DNA of 64,000 nt, from NCBI RefSeq assembly GCF_001562015.1, contig NZ_LASA01000061.1, positions 1 through 64,000 on the forward strand, written 5' to 3'. Origin of the DNA: Endozoicomonas arenosclerae (GTDB lineage: Bacteria > Pseudomonadota > Gammaproteobacteria > Pseudomonadales > Endozoicomonadaceae). Positions within the stretch are counted from its first letter, which is position 1. Each line of letters begins with the position of its first letter. Positions 19,318 to 28,256 of this stretch are shown piece after piece. The notes beneath the pieces were generated by a model. That model ran no database searches and was not told the origin of the DNA. It saw only the letters and a program-made list of their open reading frames with translations. The position numbers and the translations under genes are program-made.

Positions 19318-21720
19318 ATGAATAAGAGCCTGTTCAGGAAGAAGACTCTCGCTGCAGTCATTGCTGCGACAGTTCCATTTATTGCAGCAAAATCGGATGC
19401 CGTAACTCTGGTCACCGATAATGGTGACACTTATGCAGCAAGCGGTTTTTTTGGTGCCATCACTTTTAACGTTTATGCCGAAGAAGGTGAGGACTATACC
19501 TTCATCCTGGACGCAGACAACGGCAGCTTCCAAGTTCAGAATTCTGCTTTTCTGCCTGTCAACATTTACAACAACAATGAAGACGGGATAGCCGTTATCT
19601 GGTACAGGAAGGCTAATTCCGGATACTCCATTAACCTCCCTTTCAGAGGTGTCTCTGCAGGTATCTACGGTAAAGGGACCACCCACGGTATTTTACTGAA
19701 AGATGGGACTGCCAGTGTTGTTCAAATCAATATTGGTGAGAGCTATCTTGGCGCCGAAGTGAAAGTAGAGCAGGGTGATGCTTTCAGGATCGAAGAAGAA
19801 ATGCTTGGCACTCTTACCGTTTCAGGCATTCTACAAGGTAAGACGGCTATCAGGGCAGTGGATGGAGGTCGCCTGGGTTCAGGGGCTTCGATCGTCGTCA
19901 AAAGCGGTCAACTTTTAACCAATGGCGATACTTCTGTTGATTTCAGTGGGTCCAGTGGTGCTCTCGTTCTGAGCGTGGATTCCGGTACTCTTTCCGGCAA
20001 GCTTCTTGGTTATACCGGAGCAGGTGATACTTTGACCACTGATGGTTCATCTACCTTCGGTGGCGACATTGAAAATGTTGAGACTATTAATGTACGTAGT
20101 TCCGGATCCAGTGCCACCAGCTTCAGGGGGGATATCAACAAAGTTTCTGGCGGAGCCCACGTCTATGTCTATGGTACTGCCAGCTTTGACAAAGCCTTAG
20201 TCGATACAGAAAAGGTGCTTCCTCCTCAGGAGATCAATGGAGATCTGACGGTTAAGCCAACGGGTTTGATCAAGACAATTATGGAATCCGATTCTGCAAC
20301 CAATGCTGCCATCGTGGTAACAGGTACTGCCACTATTGGTACTGGCTCAAAACTGAGAATCATTCCATCCGAGGAAGTGCTTAGATCCGGGACTACAGTT
20401 GAAGACGCAAAAATCATAAAAGCTACCAACCTGAATGTATCAGGTGGCCTCTCAGGTGTAACTGTTGAGCACTCAGTACTGATCAATGCTCCCTCATTAT
20501 CTCTACTTCAGAGCGGCACAGTACTTGGCGCTGATGTGACTCCAAGATCCACTGAATTACTGCAAGCCCTCGCTGCAGAAGTAGGAGCTGGAGCCACGAC
20601 TGAAGAAGCTCTGGCTGGTCTTCTTGCAGCGATCACACAGGATCCAAACAACCCAACCAGTTTCAACAACTTCTATCGGACGGTTTCCTCCATCACTGAT
20701 GTGAAGAAGCTGGCGGAGGTCGCCAGAGAAAGTAAGTTCAACAACTCTGATGCCATCCAGATCGCCAACGTGACTGCTGAGGCCAAAGTTAAAAGTCATG
20801 TCCTGTCACACGTCAGGGACGTTCAGGAAGATGGTGATCAGAATAACGGACTTAATTATGGAGGCAGTTACTCTAATGAGGGTTTCTGGATCCAGTTCCT
20901 GGGGTCCGATGTTTCCCAGGATGATCGTAAGAACGATGGCGGCGACAAAATTTTTGGTTTCGATGCGGACCTGAGTGGCCTGACACTGGGAACCGAAACC
21001 ACTATCAATGAAGAGTATCTTGTCGGTGCTGCATTCACCATAGCCAATGTTGACATTAAAAAGCATGGTTCCAACGACAACTCTACCATCAAAAACTACC
21101 AGTTCAGCCTTTATGGCTCTTGGGAGCTGGATGACTGGTTTGTCGATGGTGTTGCTAACTTTGGTCAGAGTGACAACAAACGCAACCGCTATATCGATGG
21201 CTTTGTTGACACCCCCATCTCTTCTGACTTCAAAAGTAAGCAATTTGGCTTAACAGCCATGGCGGGATGGAACCAGAGCTATGACAAGATGAAGATTGTG
21301 CCAATGGTAGGCTTTAACTATGCCATGGTCAGAAGTGAAGCCTTTGAAGAAGAAGACAAGTATGCAACTGGTTTTGCCCTGGATGTGGACAGCCAGAAGT
21401 ATCAAAAAGTTGAACTGGGTGCCGGCGTGGAGCTAAGCCAGACATTCAGAGTCAGCAAGGGTGAAATTGAGCCTTCTCTGCGAATGATGGCCTGGCATGA
21501 CTTCAAAGGTGATGAAGTGGAAACCACAACCCGCTATGTACTGGGTGGTACCGAGTTCACCTCTAAAGGTGCTGACGCTGTGAAGAACAGCTATCAGGTT
21601 TCAGCCAACGTAACCTATCGTCGCAACGACAACATGAGCTTTGTTGTAGGTTATGAACTGAACCAGAAGTCTGACTACAAAGCCCAGAACTACTACCTCA
21701 GAATGAAGTACGACTTCTAA
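19318..21720 (+). CDS. Autotransporter (type Va), paralogue of the divergent gene
   Basis: This 800-residue protein begins with a clear signal peptide (MNKSLFRKKTLAAVIAATVP, cleaved near residue 28) after an AAGGAAG ribosome site. A repetitive, Gly/Ser/Thr-rich beta-helix-like passenger runs to about residue 510, and the barrel from about 520 (GFWIQFLGSD) ends in LRMKYDF. Barrel and linker resemble the divergent neighbour throughout, while the passengers differ much more. The two share a 178-bp promoter region. The function is probably surface adhesion, by family. Confidence 0.9.
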   Translation: MNKSLFRKKTLAAVIAATVPFIAAKSDAVTLVTDNGDTYAASGFFGAITFNVYAEEGEDYTFILDADNGSFQVQNSAFLPVNIYNNNEDGIAVIWYRKANSGYSINLPFRGVSAGIYGKGTTHGILLKDGTASVVQINIGESYLGAEVKVEQGDAFRIEEEMLGTLTVSGILQGKTAIRAVDGGRLGSGASIVVKSGQLLTNGDTSVDFSGSSGALVLSVDSGTLSGKLLGYTGAGDTLTTDGSSTFGGDIENVETINVRSSGSSATSFRGDINKVSGGAHVYVYGTASFDKALVDTEKVLPPQEINGDLTVKPTGLIKTIMESDSATNAAIVVTGTATIGTGSKLRIIPSEEVLRSGTTVEDAKIIKATNLNVSGGLSGVTVEHSVLINAPSLSLLQSGTVLGADVTPRSTELLQALAAEVGAGATTEEALAGLLAAITQDPNNPTSFNNFYRTVSSITDVKKLAEVARESKFNNSDAIQIANVTAEAKVKSHVLSHVRDVQEDGDQNNGLNYGGSYSNEGFWIQFLGSDVSQDDRKNDGGDKIFGFDADLSGLTLGTETTINEEYLVGAAFTIANVDIKKHGSNDNSTIKNYQFSLYGSWELDDWFVDGVANFGQSDNKRNRYIDGFVDTPISSDFKSKQFGLTAMAGWNQSYDKMKIVPMVGFNYAMVRSEAFEEEDKYATGFALDVDSQKYQKVELGAGVELSQTFRVSKGEIEPSLRMMAWHDFKGDEVETTTRYVLGGTEFTSKGADAVKNSYQVSANVTYRRNDNMSFVVGYELNQKSDYKAQNYYLRMKYDF

Positions 21721-21735
21721 GACGTTGACTCTTTC

Positions 21736-21772
21736 GGGGGGACTCTGATTCAGAGTGTTGTACTCCCCTTTC
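21736..21772 (+). terminator. stem-loop after the autotransporter
   Basis: A GGGG/CCCC outer pair encloses the perfect inverted repeat ACTCTGA-T-TCAGAGT (21742-21756), followed by CCTTTCC. It begins about 16 bp after the stop at 21720. Confidence 0.5.
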
Positions 21773-21933
21773 CTCCTCTGAAACTCTGCTGAATTCAAGC
21801 CATAAGTCCAACAACGTTGGCTGAAACACATCTTTCATCCTGTTTATCTGGTACCATCGAGCAGCAGAAATCAGCCCTCTATCTCACGGTTACGCTCTGC
21901 AATAACTCATAATATTTCCAGAATGGTTCGAGC

Positions 21934-22473
21934 ATGGTATCCCTCAGACATATTCTCATTACACTGTTTATCCTTGTCTTTTCCTTTTCCGCTCATGCAG
22001 CCTCCAAAACAGAACTCAATGCTACCGTCCACGAAGCATTGAAAAATCTTTATGAAGACAGCAGTGCCGCACAATCATTGGGCCAGAAAGCCAAAGGAAT
22101 TCTGGTATTCCCAAAAGTTCTGAAAGGCGGCCTGGTAGTAGGTGGAGAATACGGTGAAGGCGCATTGCTCAAGGGTGGTGCTATTCAGAGCTATTACAAC
22201 ACCGTTTCTGCCTCTATTGGCTTCCAGCTGGGTGCTCAGGCGCGTTCTCAGGTTGTGATGTTTATGACCAACGAAGCGCTGAACGACTTTGTGAACAGTA
22301 AAGGCTGGGAAGCTGGTGTTGATGGCAGTATTGCCATTGCCGAATTTGGTGCAGGAGAAGCCATTGATACCAAGACGGCCAAAGCTCCTATTATTGGGTT
22401 TATCAGCAATAATAAAGGTCTGATGTACAACCTGACGCTTGAAGGTTCAAAAATCACTCGTATAGAGAAGTAA
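21934..22473 (+). CDS. SYLF (YSC84-like) domain lipoprotein-like exported protein
   Basis: This 179-residue protein has a signal peptide (about 1-22, ending FSAHA). It then carries the SYLF/YSC84 domain: AKGILVFPKVLKGGLVVGGEYGEG, an internal GFQLGAQARSQVVMFM block, and the glycine-rich C-terminus. SYLF proteins bind phosphoinositides in eukaryotes; the bacterial role is unknown but is associated with the envelope. There is no lipobox cysteine. The gene is 16 bp ahead of a DsbA-like gene on the same strand. Confidence 0.85.
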   Translation: MVSLRHILITLFILVFSFSAHAASKTELNATVHEALKNLYEDSSAAQSLGQKAKGILVFPKVLKGGLVVGGEYGEGALLKGGAIQSYYNTVSASIGFQLGAQARSQVVMFMTNEALNDFVNSKGWEAGVDGSIAIAEFGAGEAIDTKTAKAPIIGFISNNKGLMYNLTLEGSKITRIEK

Positions 22474-22489
22474 CCTGAGGAATCCTCCA

Positions 22490-23101
22490 ATGACAGCCAC
22501 ACTGATTTATTTACACGATCCCATGTGCAGCTGGTGCTGGGGGTTTAAACCTACCTGGGAAAAAGTGAAAAGCTCACTGCCAGAAGGTATCAGTTACATC
22601 AATATCATGGGTGGACTGGCACCTGACAGCCATGAGCCCATGCCTGACGCCACCCGACAAATGATCCGTTCAACCTGGCTGAAGATCCAACAGCAACTGG
22701 GCACTCAGTTTAACTTTGATTTCTGGGAAAAGTGCCAGCCACGACGGTCCACCTATCCAGCCTGCAGAGCCGTGCTTGCTGCAGCTGAACAAGGGGCCGA
22801 AGAAGCCATGATTCTGGCGATTCAGGAAGGCTACTATCTGCAGGCCAAAAACCCCTCAGATATTGACGCACTGGTTGGCTTTGCCAACGATCTTGGGCTC
22901 GACACTGAACTGTTTAAGCAACAAATGGTGTCCGACGAGATCAACACCTCCCTTCAGGAACACATTCAACTGTATCAACAGTTACCTGCCAGAGGCTTTC
23001 CTTCACTGGTGCTACTAAAAGGTGATAATGCCATCCCACTGACACTGGACTACCAGTCTCCGGACCGCATACTGGCTGAGATCAATCATCATATCCTCTG
23101 A
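22490..23101 (+). CDS. DsbA-family (FrnE-like) thioredoxin-fold oxidoreductase
   Basis: This 203-residue protein has the active-site motif CSWCWGF at about residues 13-19 and the DsbA-type alpha insertion, and no signal peptide, which fits the cytoplasmic FrnE/HCCA branch. It has a TGAGGA ribosome site seven bases from the ATG. It lies directly after the SYLF gene and its stop overlaps the convergent SMP-30 gene by about 20 bp. The substrate is unknown. Confidence 0.85.
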   Translation: MTATLIYLHDPMCSWCWGFKPTWEKVKSSLPEGISYINIMGGLAPDSHEPMPDATRQMIRSTWLKIQQQLGTQFNFDFWEKCQPRRSTYPACRAVLAAAEQGAEEAMILAIQEGYYLQAKNPSDIDALVGFANDLGLDTELFKQQMVSDEINTSLQEHIQLYQQLPARGFPSLVLLKGDNAIPLTLDYQSPDRILAEINHHIL

Positions 23102-23960
23102 AGCCATCACTGGGCACATCAGCCATTTCTATCCTGCCTCGCTGATACTCGGTGATATACAGTTTCTGACTACCAGGAGCACCAAATACCACATCAGTTG
23201 GGCAGGAGCCCCGGGTTACGATGGTGCGATGAATCTCCCCATTGGGATACACCGTCGCCACATGCCCCTGTCCAAACATAGCTGCGTAAAGATTCCCGTT
23301 CTCGTCAAAAGCAATGCCATCAGGTCCTACAACGCGGCAGGGGCCAGAGGTGTCGGTAACGGAAACAAAGATTTCCCGGCTTGAAACCACCAGCGACCGG
23401 GCAAATTCATATCGATAAATATGCCCTGTTGCTGACTCGCTGATGTAAAGCCTGCCATCCGGTGCAAAGGCAATGCCATTGGCAAAGCAAAAACCCTGAT
23501 CCAGACAATCCACCTGTTTGCTGACAGGATCAATTCGAAACAACTTTCCTCGCATCGAACCTTCCCAGATTTCAGGATCCGGACCGTCCTCAGTAATCAG
23601 ATCATCCACATGAATACCTGAATCGGTCAGGTAGATTGCCCCATCTGGCCCCAAAGCCATATCGTTGGGCCATAGAAACGGACACTCGGCACTCCCGGTT
23701 ATAGTCTCGCAAACGGTGCCATCAGGATTGAGTTTCAATAATGAAGGCTCACGGGTTTCTGCAACCCAGATACTGCCATCATGAGGGTCCTGTAGGATGC
23801 CGTTAGGTCTGTTCAACTGAGCAAAAAGCTTGCTCTCCTTTCCTGACTCAGAAACTCTAATCAGTCGACCTTTATCATGACCCACTTCCGATATCAGCCA
23901 ACTGCCGTCGTTTAACCGCAATGCCGACTCCGGGTGATCAAGCCCTTCAACAAAAATCAT
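23082..23960 (-). CDS. SMP-30/gluconolactonase-like six-bladed beta-propeller protein
   Basis: This 292-residue protein is made of repeating blades with the SMP-30/gluconolactonase signatures: WVAETREPSLL, PNDMALGPDGAIYLTDSG (about 95-112), FANGIAFAPDGRLYISES (about 156-173) and a GPDGIAFDENGNLY blade near residue 212. The Asn/Asp in these blades bind a divalent metal and cleave aldono-lactones. No signal peptide is seen. It converges on the DsbA-like gene. The substrate is a lactone by family, not known in detail. Confidence 0.85.
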   Translation of the reverse strand: MIFVEGLDHPESALRLNDGSWLISEVGHDKGRLIRVSESGKESKLFAQLNRPNGILQDPHDGSIWVAETREPSLLKLNPDGTVCETITGSAECPFLWPNDMALGPDGAIYLTDSGIHVDDLITEDGPDPEIWEGSMRGKLFRIDPVSKQVDCLDQGFCFANGIAFAPDGRLYISESATGHIYRYEFARSLVVSSREIFVSVTDTSGPCRVVGPDGIAFDENGNLYAAMFGQGHVATVYPNGEIHRTIVTRGSCPTDVVFGAPGSQKLYITEYQRGRIEMADVPSDGFRGYDD

Positions 23961-24229
23961 ACTGCCTCACTTCTTATCTTGAAAAAAAACTGCCCCTGAG
24001 AAGGAGACGAAAAACTTCTTCAATCGATCATGGCTGTAAGTGCCAGAGAAACAGTTTAGATACACATGGCCAGGGAATGTTTAGAACAATACGAAACAAA
24101 CAGTAGGGAGATTTATCTATACAAGGTATTATCTAGTCGCTAATAGAATTAATAAAAATACTTAAAGAGCAATAACTTATTAGCTGATAGCATGCTCTTT
24201 AATTATGACCCGGGGGAAATGCGGCAACT

Positions 24230-25327
24230 ATGAGTCGACCGGCCAGGGCCGTCATTCATCTTGACGCTCTCAAGCACAACTATCGACTGGCAAAGTCACT
24301 GACAGGTGAAGGCAAAACTATGGCTGTCGTCAAAGCCAACGCCTATGGCCATGGTGCTATTGCCTGTACACAGTCACTGTCTGATGAAGCAGACGGTTTT
24401 GCTGTTGCGTGCATTGAGGAAGCCCTGGAGCTGAGAGCCGCAGGCATCACCAACCGGATAATGATTCTTGAAGGATTTTTTGAACCGTCCGAGTTATTCG
24501 ATATCAGTTCAGAAAAACTGGACATCGTCGTTCAAAGCCCTGAACAGATAAAACAGCTGGAACAAACCCCGCTTGAAAGTCCGGTCAGGGTATGGCTTAA
24601 AATGGATTCTGGTATGCACAGGGTTGGCATACTTCCTGATCAATACCGTGATGCCTGGACACGTCTGGAACAACTGTCCTGGATCAGTGAGATCCTTTTA
24701 ATGACCCATCTGGCCTGTGCAGACGAGATGGACAATGGCTACACCCTTCACCAGCTGGAAGTCTTTGAGCAATATACCCTTGGCCTACCCGGTGAAAGAA
24801 GCATCGCCAACTCTGCAGGCTTGATTCATTGCGCTCAATCACGGGCAGACTGGACCAGACCTGGACTTATGCTTTATGGTGTTTCGCCCTTTGATACTCC
24901 AACAAAAGCCGGCTCCATGCTAAAGCCTGTTATGGAACTCCGCTCAGAAATCATCAGTATCAAGGAAGTACCCGCCGGCAGCCCAGTGGGTTATGCAGGT
25001 ACAGCTGTGACTGATAAACCGACCCGCCTGGGTGTAATAGCTATGGGATATGCAGACGGCTACCCTCTTGCTCCCAATGGCACCCCGGTTATTATCAAAG
25101 GTCAGTCCGTACCACTGACAGGGCGTGTTTCCATGGACATGCTGACAGTTGATTTGTCTGAGATTGAGGATGCCAGAATAGGCGATCCTGCTCTTCTATG
25201 GGGGAGTGAACTTCCCGTTGCTGAAGTGGCAAAACAAGCAGGCACAATTCCCTACCAATTGTTATGTAATCTGAATCGGGTACCAGTGAACTATACCCAA
25301 CCCGTTAAATTTAAAGAGACTGTCTGA
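24230..25327 (+). CDS. alr: Alanine racemase
   Basis: This 365-residue PLP enzyme interconverts L- and D-alanine for peptidoglycan. The PLP lysine is in VVKANAYGHG (Lys35), and the catalytic Tyr lies in the VGYAGTAV region at about 255. The RVSMDMLTVDLS block is the standard C-domain motif. A GGGGGAAA ribosome site lies 11 bases before the ATG. It is 365 residues, normal for Alr/DadX. It is not next to dadA, so Alr is the more cautious name, though an Lrp-family gene follows 580 bp later. Confidence 0.93.
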   Translation: MSRPARAVIHLDALKHNYRLAKSLTGEGKTMAVVKANAYGHGAIACTQSLSDEADGFAVACIEEALELRAAGITNRIMILEGFFEPSELFDISSEKLDIVVQSPEQIKQLEQTPLESPVRVWLKMDSGMHRVGILPDQYRDAWTRLEQLSWISEILLMTHLACADEMDNGYTLHQLEVFEQYTLGLPGERSIANSAGLIHCAQSRADWTRPGLMLYGVSPFDTPTKAGSMLKPVMELRSEIISIKEVPAGSPVGYAGTAVTDKPTRLGVIAMGYADGYPLAPNGTPVIIKGQSVPLTGRVSMDMLTVDLSEIEDARIGDPALLWGSELPVAEVAKQAGTIPYQLLCNLNRVPVNYTQPVKFKETV

Positions 25328-25334
25328 AACAAGC

Positions 25335-25583
25335 TTAAAGAACTGGCCACTTGACCATAAAGCCTTGGGACTCGGGCAATCTGACCAATCCTTTACATTG
25401 CAGAACCGATTCAGCCCTTGTATATTTTCTGCGCGTGCCATACTCTTCTGAACCCGTGACTGATACCCAGTTATGACGGCTACCAGCCACGGCTGAACGG
25501 GTACCCATATGTATTTTTACACTTGGGGATAATCCGGCTGTTTCCACAAATGCCCAAAGAAGATGAAAAACAGTCTGCTTCAT
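25335..25583 (-). CDS. Possible small protein of unknown function
   Basis: An 82-codon frame lies convergent to alr, seven bp after its stop. It has a biased composition (KYTRAESVLQCKGLVRLPES) that reads like real protein, but no ribosome site and no recognisable domain. A palindromic repeat sits immediately upstream. It could be a real small gene or a spurious frame; I lean to uncertain. Confidence 0.25.
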   Translation of the reverse strand: MKQTVFHLLWAFVETAGLSPSVKIHMGTRSAVAGSRHNWVSVTGSEEYGTRRKYTRAESVLQCKGLVRLPESQGFMVKWPVL

Positions 25584-25908
25584 CCCGAACCATTTGAGTT
25601 AATGAAGAAAACCGTTTTTCCAGGAGACTGACCAAGAACAGAGTTCTCGCTTAAAGTTCAGTTAAACCGTCTTTAAAGCTAAATGCTGCAGACACCCTCC
25701 AGGAACTTTAAGAGAAATGATCATTGTTCAGTCAGCCTTACAGGCATCAAAGTGATCAGAACCCTTAACTTGAGACACCCTGAAGGATGCTTGAATGTGT
25801 CTTCATGGAATATCCCTGTTAAGTAATCATGAATACCCAGGCTAGCTTCCCTGGAAGCAGACTGAAAACAGTCAGCTCCCTAACTACCTGAATCAGACGA
25901 TTGCTGAA
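25584..25908. other. intergenic stretch upstream of the Lrp-type gene
   Basis: This holds the palindromic element at 25621-25740 and then about 170 bp of leader with no gene that I can see. Confidence 0.5.
25621..25740. repeat. palindromic repeat, copy 1
   Basis: The left half (AGGAGACTGACCAAG ... TTAAAGTTCAG) is mirrored by the right half (GAACTTTAAGAG ... TCAGTCAGCCTT). The same design occurs at 34664-34831, so the two are copies of one dispersed element. The copy here is shorter and more diverged. Confidence 0.6.
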
Positions 25909-26397
25909 ATGAGAAGTCGAAAAGAAGTCGTCCGGCAACTGGACAGGATTGATCGTAATATTCTTCGCACACTCCAGGAAATCGGTCGTATTTCCTATGT
26001 GGATCTGGCAGATCGGGTGGGTTTAAGTACCACACCCTGCATGGAAAGGGTCAAACGTCTTGAGCGGGAAGACATCATTCAGGGCTACTGTGCCCGATTA
26101 AATCCCCAGTATCTTCAAGCTGGTTTGCTGGTCTATGTCGAAATCAGCCTTTACACCAAATCTGCGGATATCTTTGATGAGTTTCGACGAGCGGTTGTTT
26201 CACTGCCGAACGTCCTGGAATGTCATCTGGTGTCCGGTAACTTTGACTACCTGATCAAGGCCCGTATTTCAGAAATGGCCTCATACCGGGAACTGCTGGG
26301 CGATATTTTGCTTAAGCTGCCGGGTGTCAGGGAGTCCAAAAGTTACATCGTCATGGAAGAGCTGAAAGAAACCCTGAACCTCCCAATTCCGGATTGA
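25909..26397 (+). CDS. Lrp/AsnC-family transcriptional regulator
   Basis: This 162-residue protein has an Lrp-type helix-turn-helix (DRNILRTLQEIGRISYVDLA and VGLSTTPCMERVKRLE, about residues 14-52) and an RAM ligand-binding domain, including the ECHLVSGNFDYLIKAR block at about 104. It is near full-length similar to E. coli Lrp. It lies about 680 bp ahead of the leucine dehydrogenase and branched-chain keto acid dehydrogenase genes, on the same strand. BkdR, the Lrp homologue that activates the Pseudomonas bkd operon, sits nearby in a comparable way, so it may act as BkdR here. That is inference. Confidence 0.9.
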   Translation: MRSRKEVVRQLDRIDRNILRTLQEIGRISYVDLADRVGLSTTPCMERVKRLEREDIIQGYCARLNPQYLQAGLLVYVEISLYTKSADIFDEFRRAVVSLPNVLECHLVSGNFDYLIKARISEMASYRELLGDILLKLPGVRESKSYIVMEELKETLNLPIPD

Positions 26398-26398
26398 A

Positions 26399-26755
26399 TC
26401 AGTAATCCCTGATGAAATAGTTCAGGGCGACAGCATCCTGCTCCTCGATACCGTGCAGCTGGAATCCTGCGGCATAGTCCCTGGAATGATCGCCCTGCTT
26501 ATTCCCTGATTGACACCAGACGCACTTGGCTACCAATGTGACATGGTGTGCGGTTTCATTGAGACCAGGCAATACCATAGTGATGTTTCTGACATCTTCC
26601 AGCCGGATAGGTTGGTCTGTGAGGATGCTAAAGCCTCCCCTGGATACGTCTTCCAGAACCCCTAATAACTGACCGCTGTCATTGTCCATAACCTGGGCGG
26701 GCTCAGCCAGAACCTTGCGTGGATAGCGCCGCTTCTCAAGTACAGTATCCGTCAT
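26399..26755 (-). CDS. PilZ-domain protein (candidate c-di-GMP receptor)
   Basis: From the ATG at 26755 it is 118 residues, and the family motif RRYPR (RxxxR) sits at about residues 9-13. An upstream in-frame start (26842) would add 29 residues without family similarity. The second c-di-GMP motif (D/NxSxxG) is present as EDVSRGGFSI at about 34-43. It converges with the Lrp-type gene, with one base between the stops. The target process (motility, adhesion, exopolysaccharide) cannot be read from sequence. Confidence 0.88.
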   Translation of the reverse strand: MTDTVLEKRRYPRKVLAEPAQVMDNDSGQLLGVLEDVSRGGFSILTDQPIRLEDVRNITMVLPGLNETAHHVTLVAKCVWCQSGNKQGDHSRDYAAGFQLHGIEEQDAVALNYFIRDY

Positions 26756-27092
26756 GACACGTCCTCTGTTTTCATAGAGCGAAATTCCAACATACCGACT
26801 TTTCGTCACGATGACAAAACTGCCCGACAGAATCAGGTGCATTGAGACTGCTTGTGGTGTGAAGCAACTCTCAAAAAATCACTTTTTTAACGGATCTGTC
26901 TGTGTATGTCCCAGCCCTGTTTTACAATCCTTCAGTTGACAAGTTACCTGCCGATGTTTTGTAATCGCTGAAGGGGCTAAAAGCCTCAATCACTGCTGCT
27001 GTGGGCCATAACCCTGACCCTTGGCAACTATAATAAAAACAATAAGCAAAACAGAGCCTTATCAGCTCTGACACATGCGGAGGGATCCCGTT

Positions 27093-28139
27093 ATGTTCAG
27101 ACAGATAACAGAGGCCCGGCTCAATGACATCCATCTGAAATACGATGAAGCCTCAGGCCTCAAAGCAATTGTTGCAATTCATAACACCCGTAGAGGCCCA
27201 GCCCTCGGCGGTTGTCGAATTATTCCTTACTCCTCAACAGAAGATGCGGTTACTGACGCTATTCGCCTTGCCCAGGGTATGAGCTATAAAGCAGCTCTTG
27301 CCGGTCTGGATCTGGGTGGTGGCAAGTCTGTCATCATGGAGCCCGAAGGCCCCTATGATCGCAAAAAACTGTTCCAGGCTTTTGGTCAATTCATAGACGA
27401 ACTGGGTGGTCGTTACATCACTGCGATGGACAGCGGCTCAAGAGTTTCCGACATGGATACCATCGCCACTCAAACTCAACACGTTTCCTGTACCTCATCC
27501 AGTGGCAACCCTGCACCTTCTACTGCCCTGGGCGTTTACAAAGGGATTCAGGCTACCCTGAAAGCCCATCGGGAATTTGGCTCCTCACTCAAAGATATGA
27601 CCGTTGCGGTCCAGGGACTGGGTAATGTGGGCTTTGCCCTTTGCCAGTTGCTGCATCAGGACGGTGCCAAACTGGTTGTCACTGACATTAATGAACAGAA
27701 AGTTCAGCAATGTATTCAGGAATTCGGTGCCACAGCTGTGAGCGCTGAAGAAATCTATTCCGTTCCTTGCGACATTTTCAGCCCCTGTGGTCTGGGAGGA
27801 ATTCTGAGTGAAGACACCATCAACCAGTTGCAATGCGCTGCTGTAGCAGGCTCTGCAAACAATCAACTGCTGACACCTGACTGCGGTCAACGATTGTTTG
27901 ATAAGGGCATTCTCTATGCGCCGGACTACCTGATCAACGCAGGTGGACTAATCTTCGTTGCGATGACACATCAAGGTAAATCACAAAACGAAATGAATCA
28001 TCGCATCAACGCCATAGAAGATACTTTGCTGCAGGTGTTTCGCCATGAGCAGCAACGGCAGGCTCCCAGCAGCCTGATTGCCGACCATATGGCAGAAGTT
28101 CTGCTGTTCGGAGAGCAATCCGGTCAACTGAGTGCCTGA
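27093..28139 (+). CDS. Leucine/branched-chain amino acid dehydrogenase
   Basis: This enzyme oxidatively deaminates leucine, isoleucine or valine to the branched 2-oxo acids. It carries GPALGGCRI and YKAALAGLDLGGGKSVI, the latter with the catalytic Lys, and a Rossmann VQGLGNVGFALC at about 177. From the ATG at 27093 (348 residues) it follows a good GGAGGG site; an upstream start at 27075 is also in frame. The downstream genes encode the enzyme that uses the 2-oxo acids, so the module is coherent. NAD preference is by family. Confidence 0.92.
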   Translation: MFRQITEARLNDIHLKYDEASGLKAIVAIHNTRRGPALGGCRIIPYSSTEDAVTDAIRLAQGMSYKAALAGLDLGGGKSVIMEPEGPYDRKKLFQAFGQFIDELGGRYITAMDSGSRVSDMDTIATQTQHVSCTSSSGNPAPSTALGVYKGIQATLKAHREFGSSLKDMTVAVQGLGNVGFALCQLLHQDGAKLVVTDINEQKVQQCIQEFGATAVSAEEIYSVPCDIFSPCGLGGILSEDTINQLQCAAVAGSANNQLLTPDCGQRLFDKGILYAPDYLINAGGLIFVAMTHQGKSQNEMNHRINAIEDTLLQVFRHEQQRQAPSSLIADHMAEVLLFGEQSGQLSA

Positions 28140-28256
28140 CGGGCTGCTTACAGCTATTACCTAATTACAGTCATGAGCCACTACAGCATGAGTAGAAGAA
28201 AACTCTTTTCACCCGGTGATCAGAGCCTCATGGCATAAAATGCAGGAGCGCACCTG

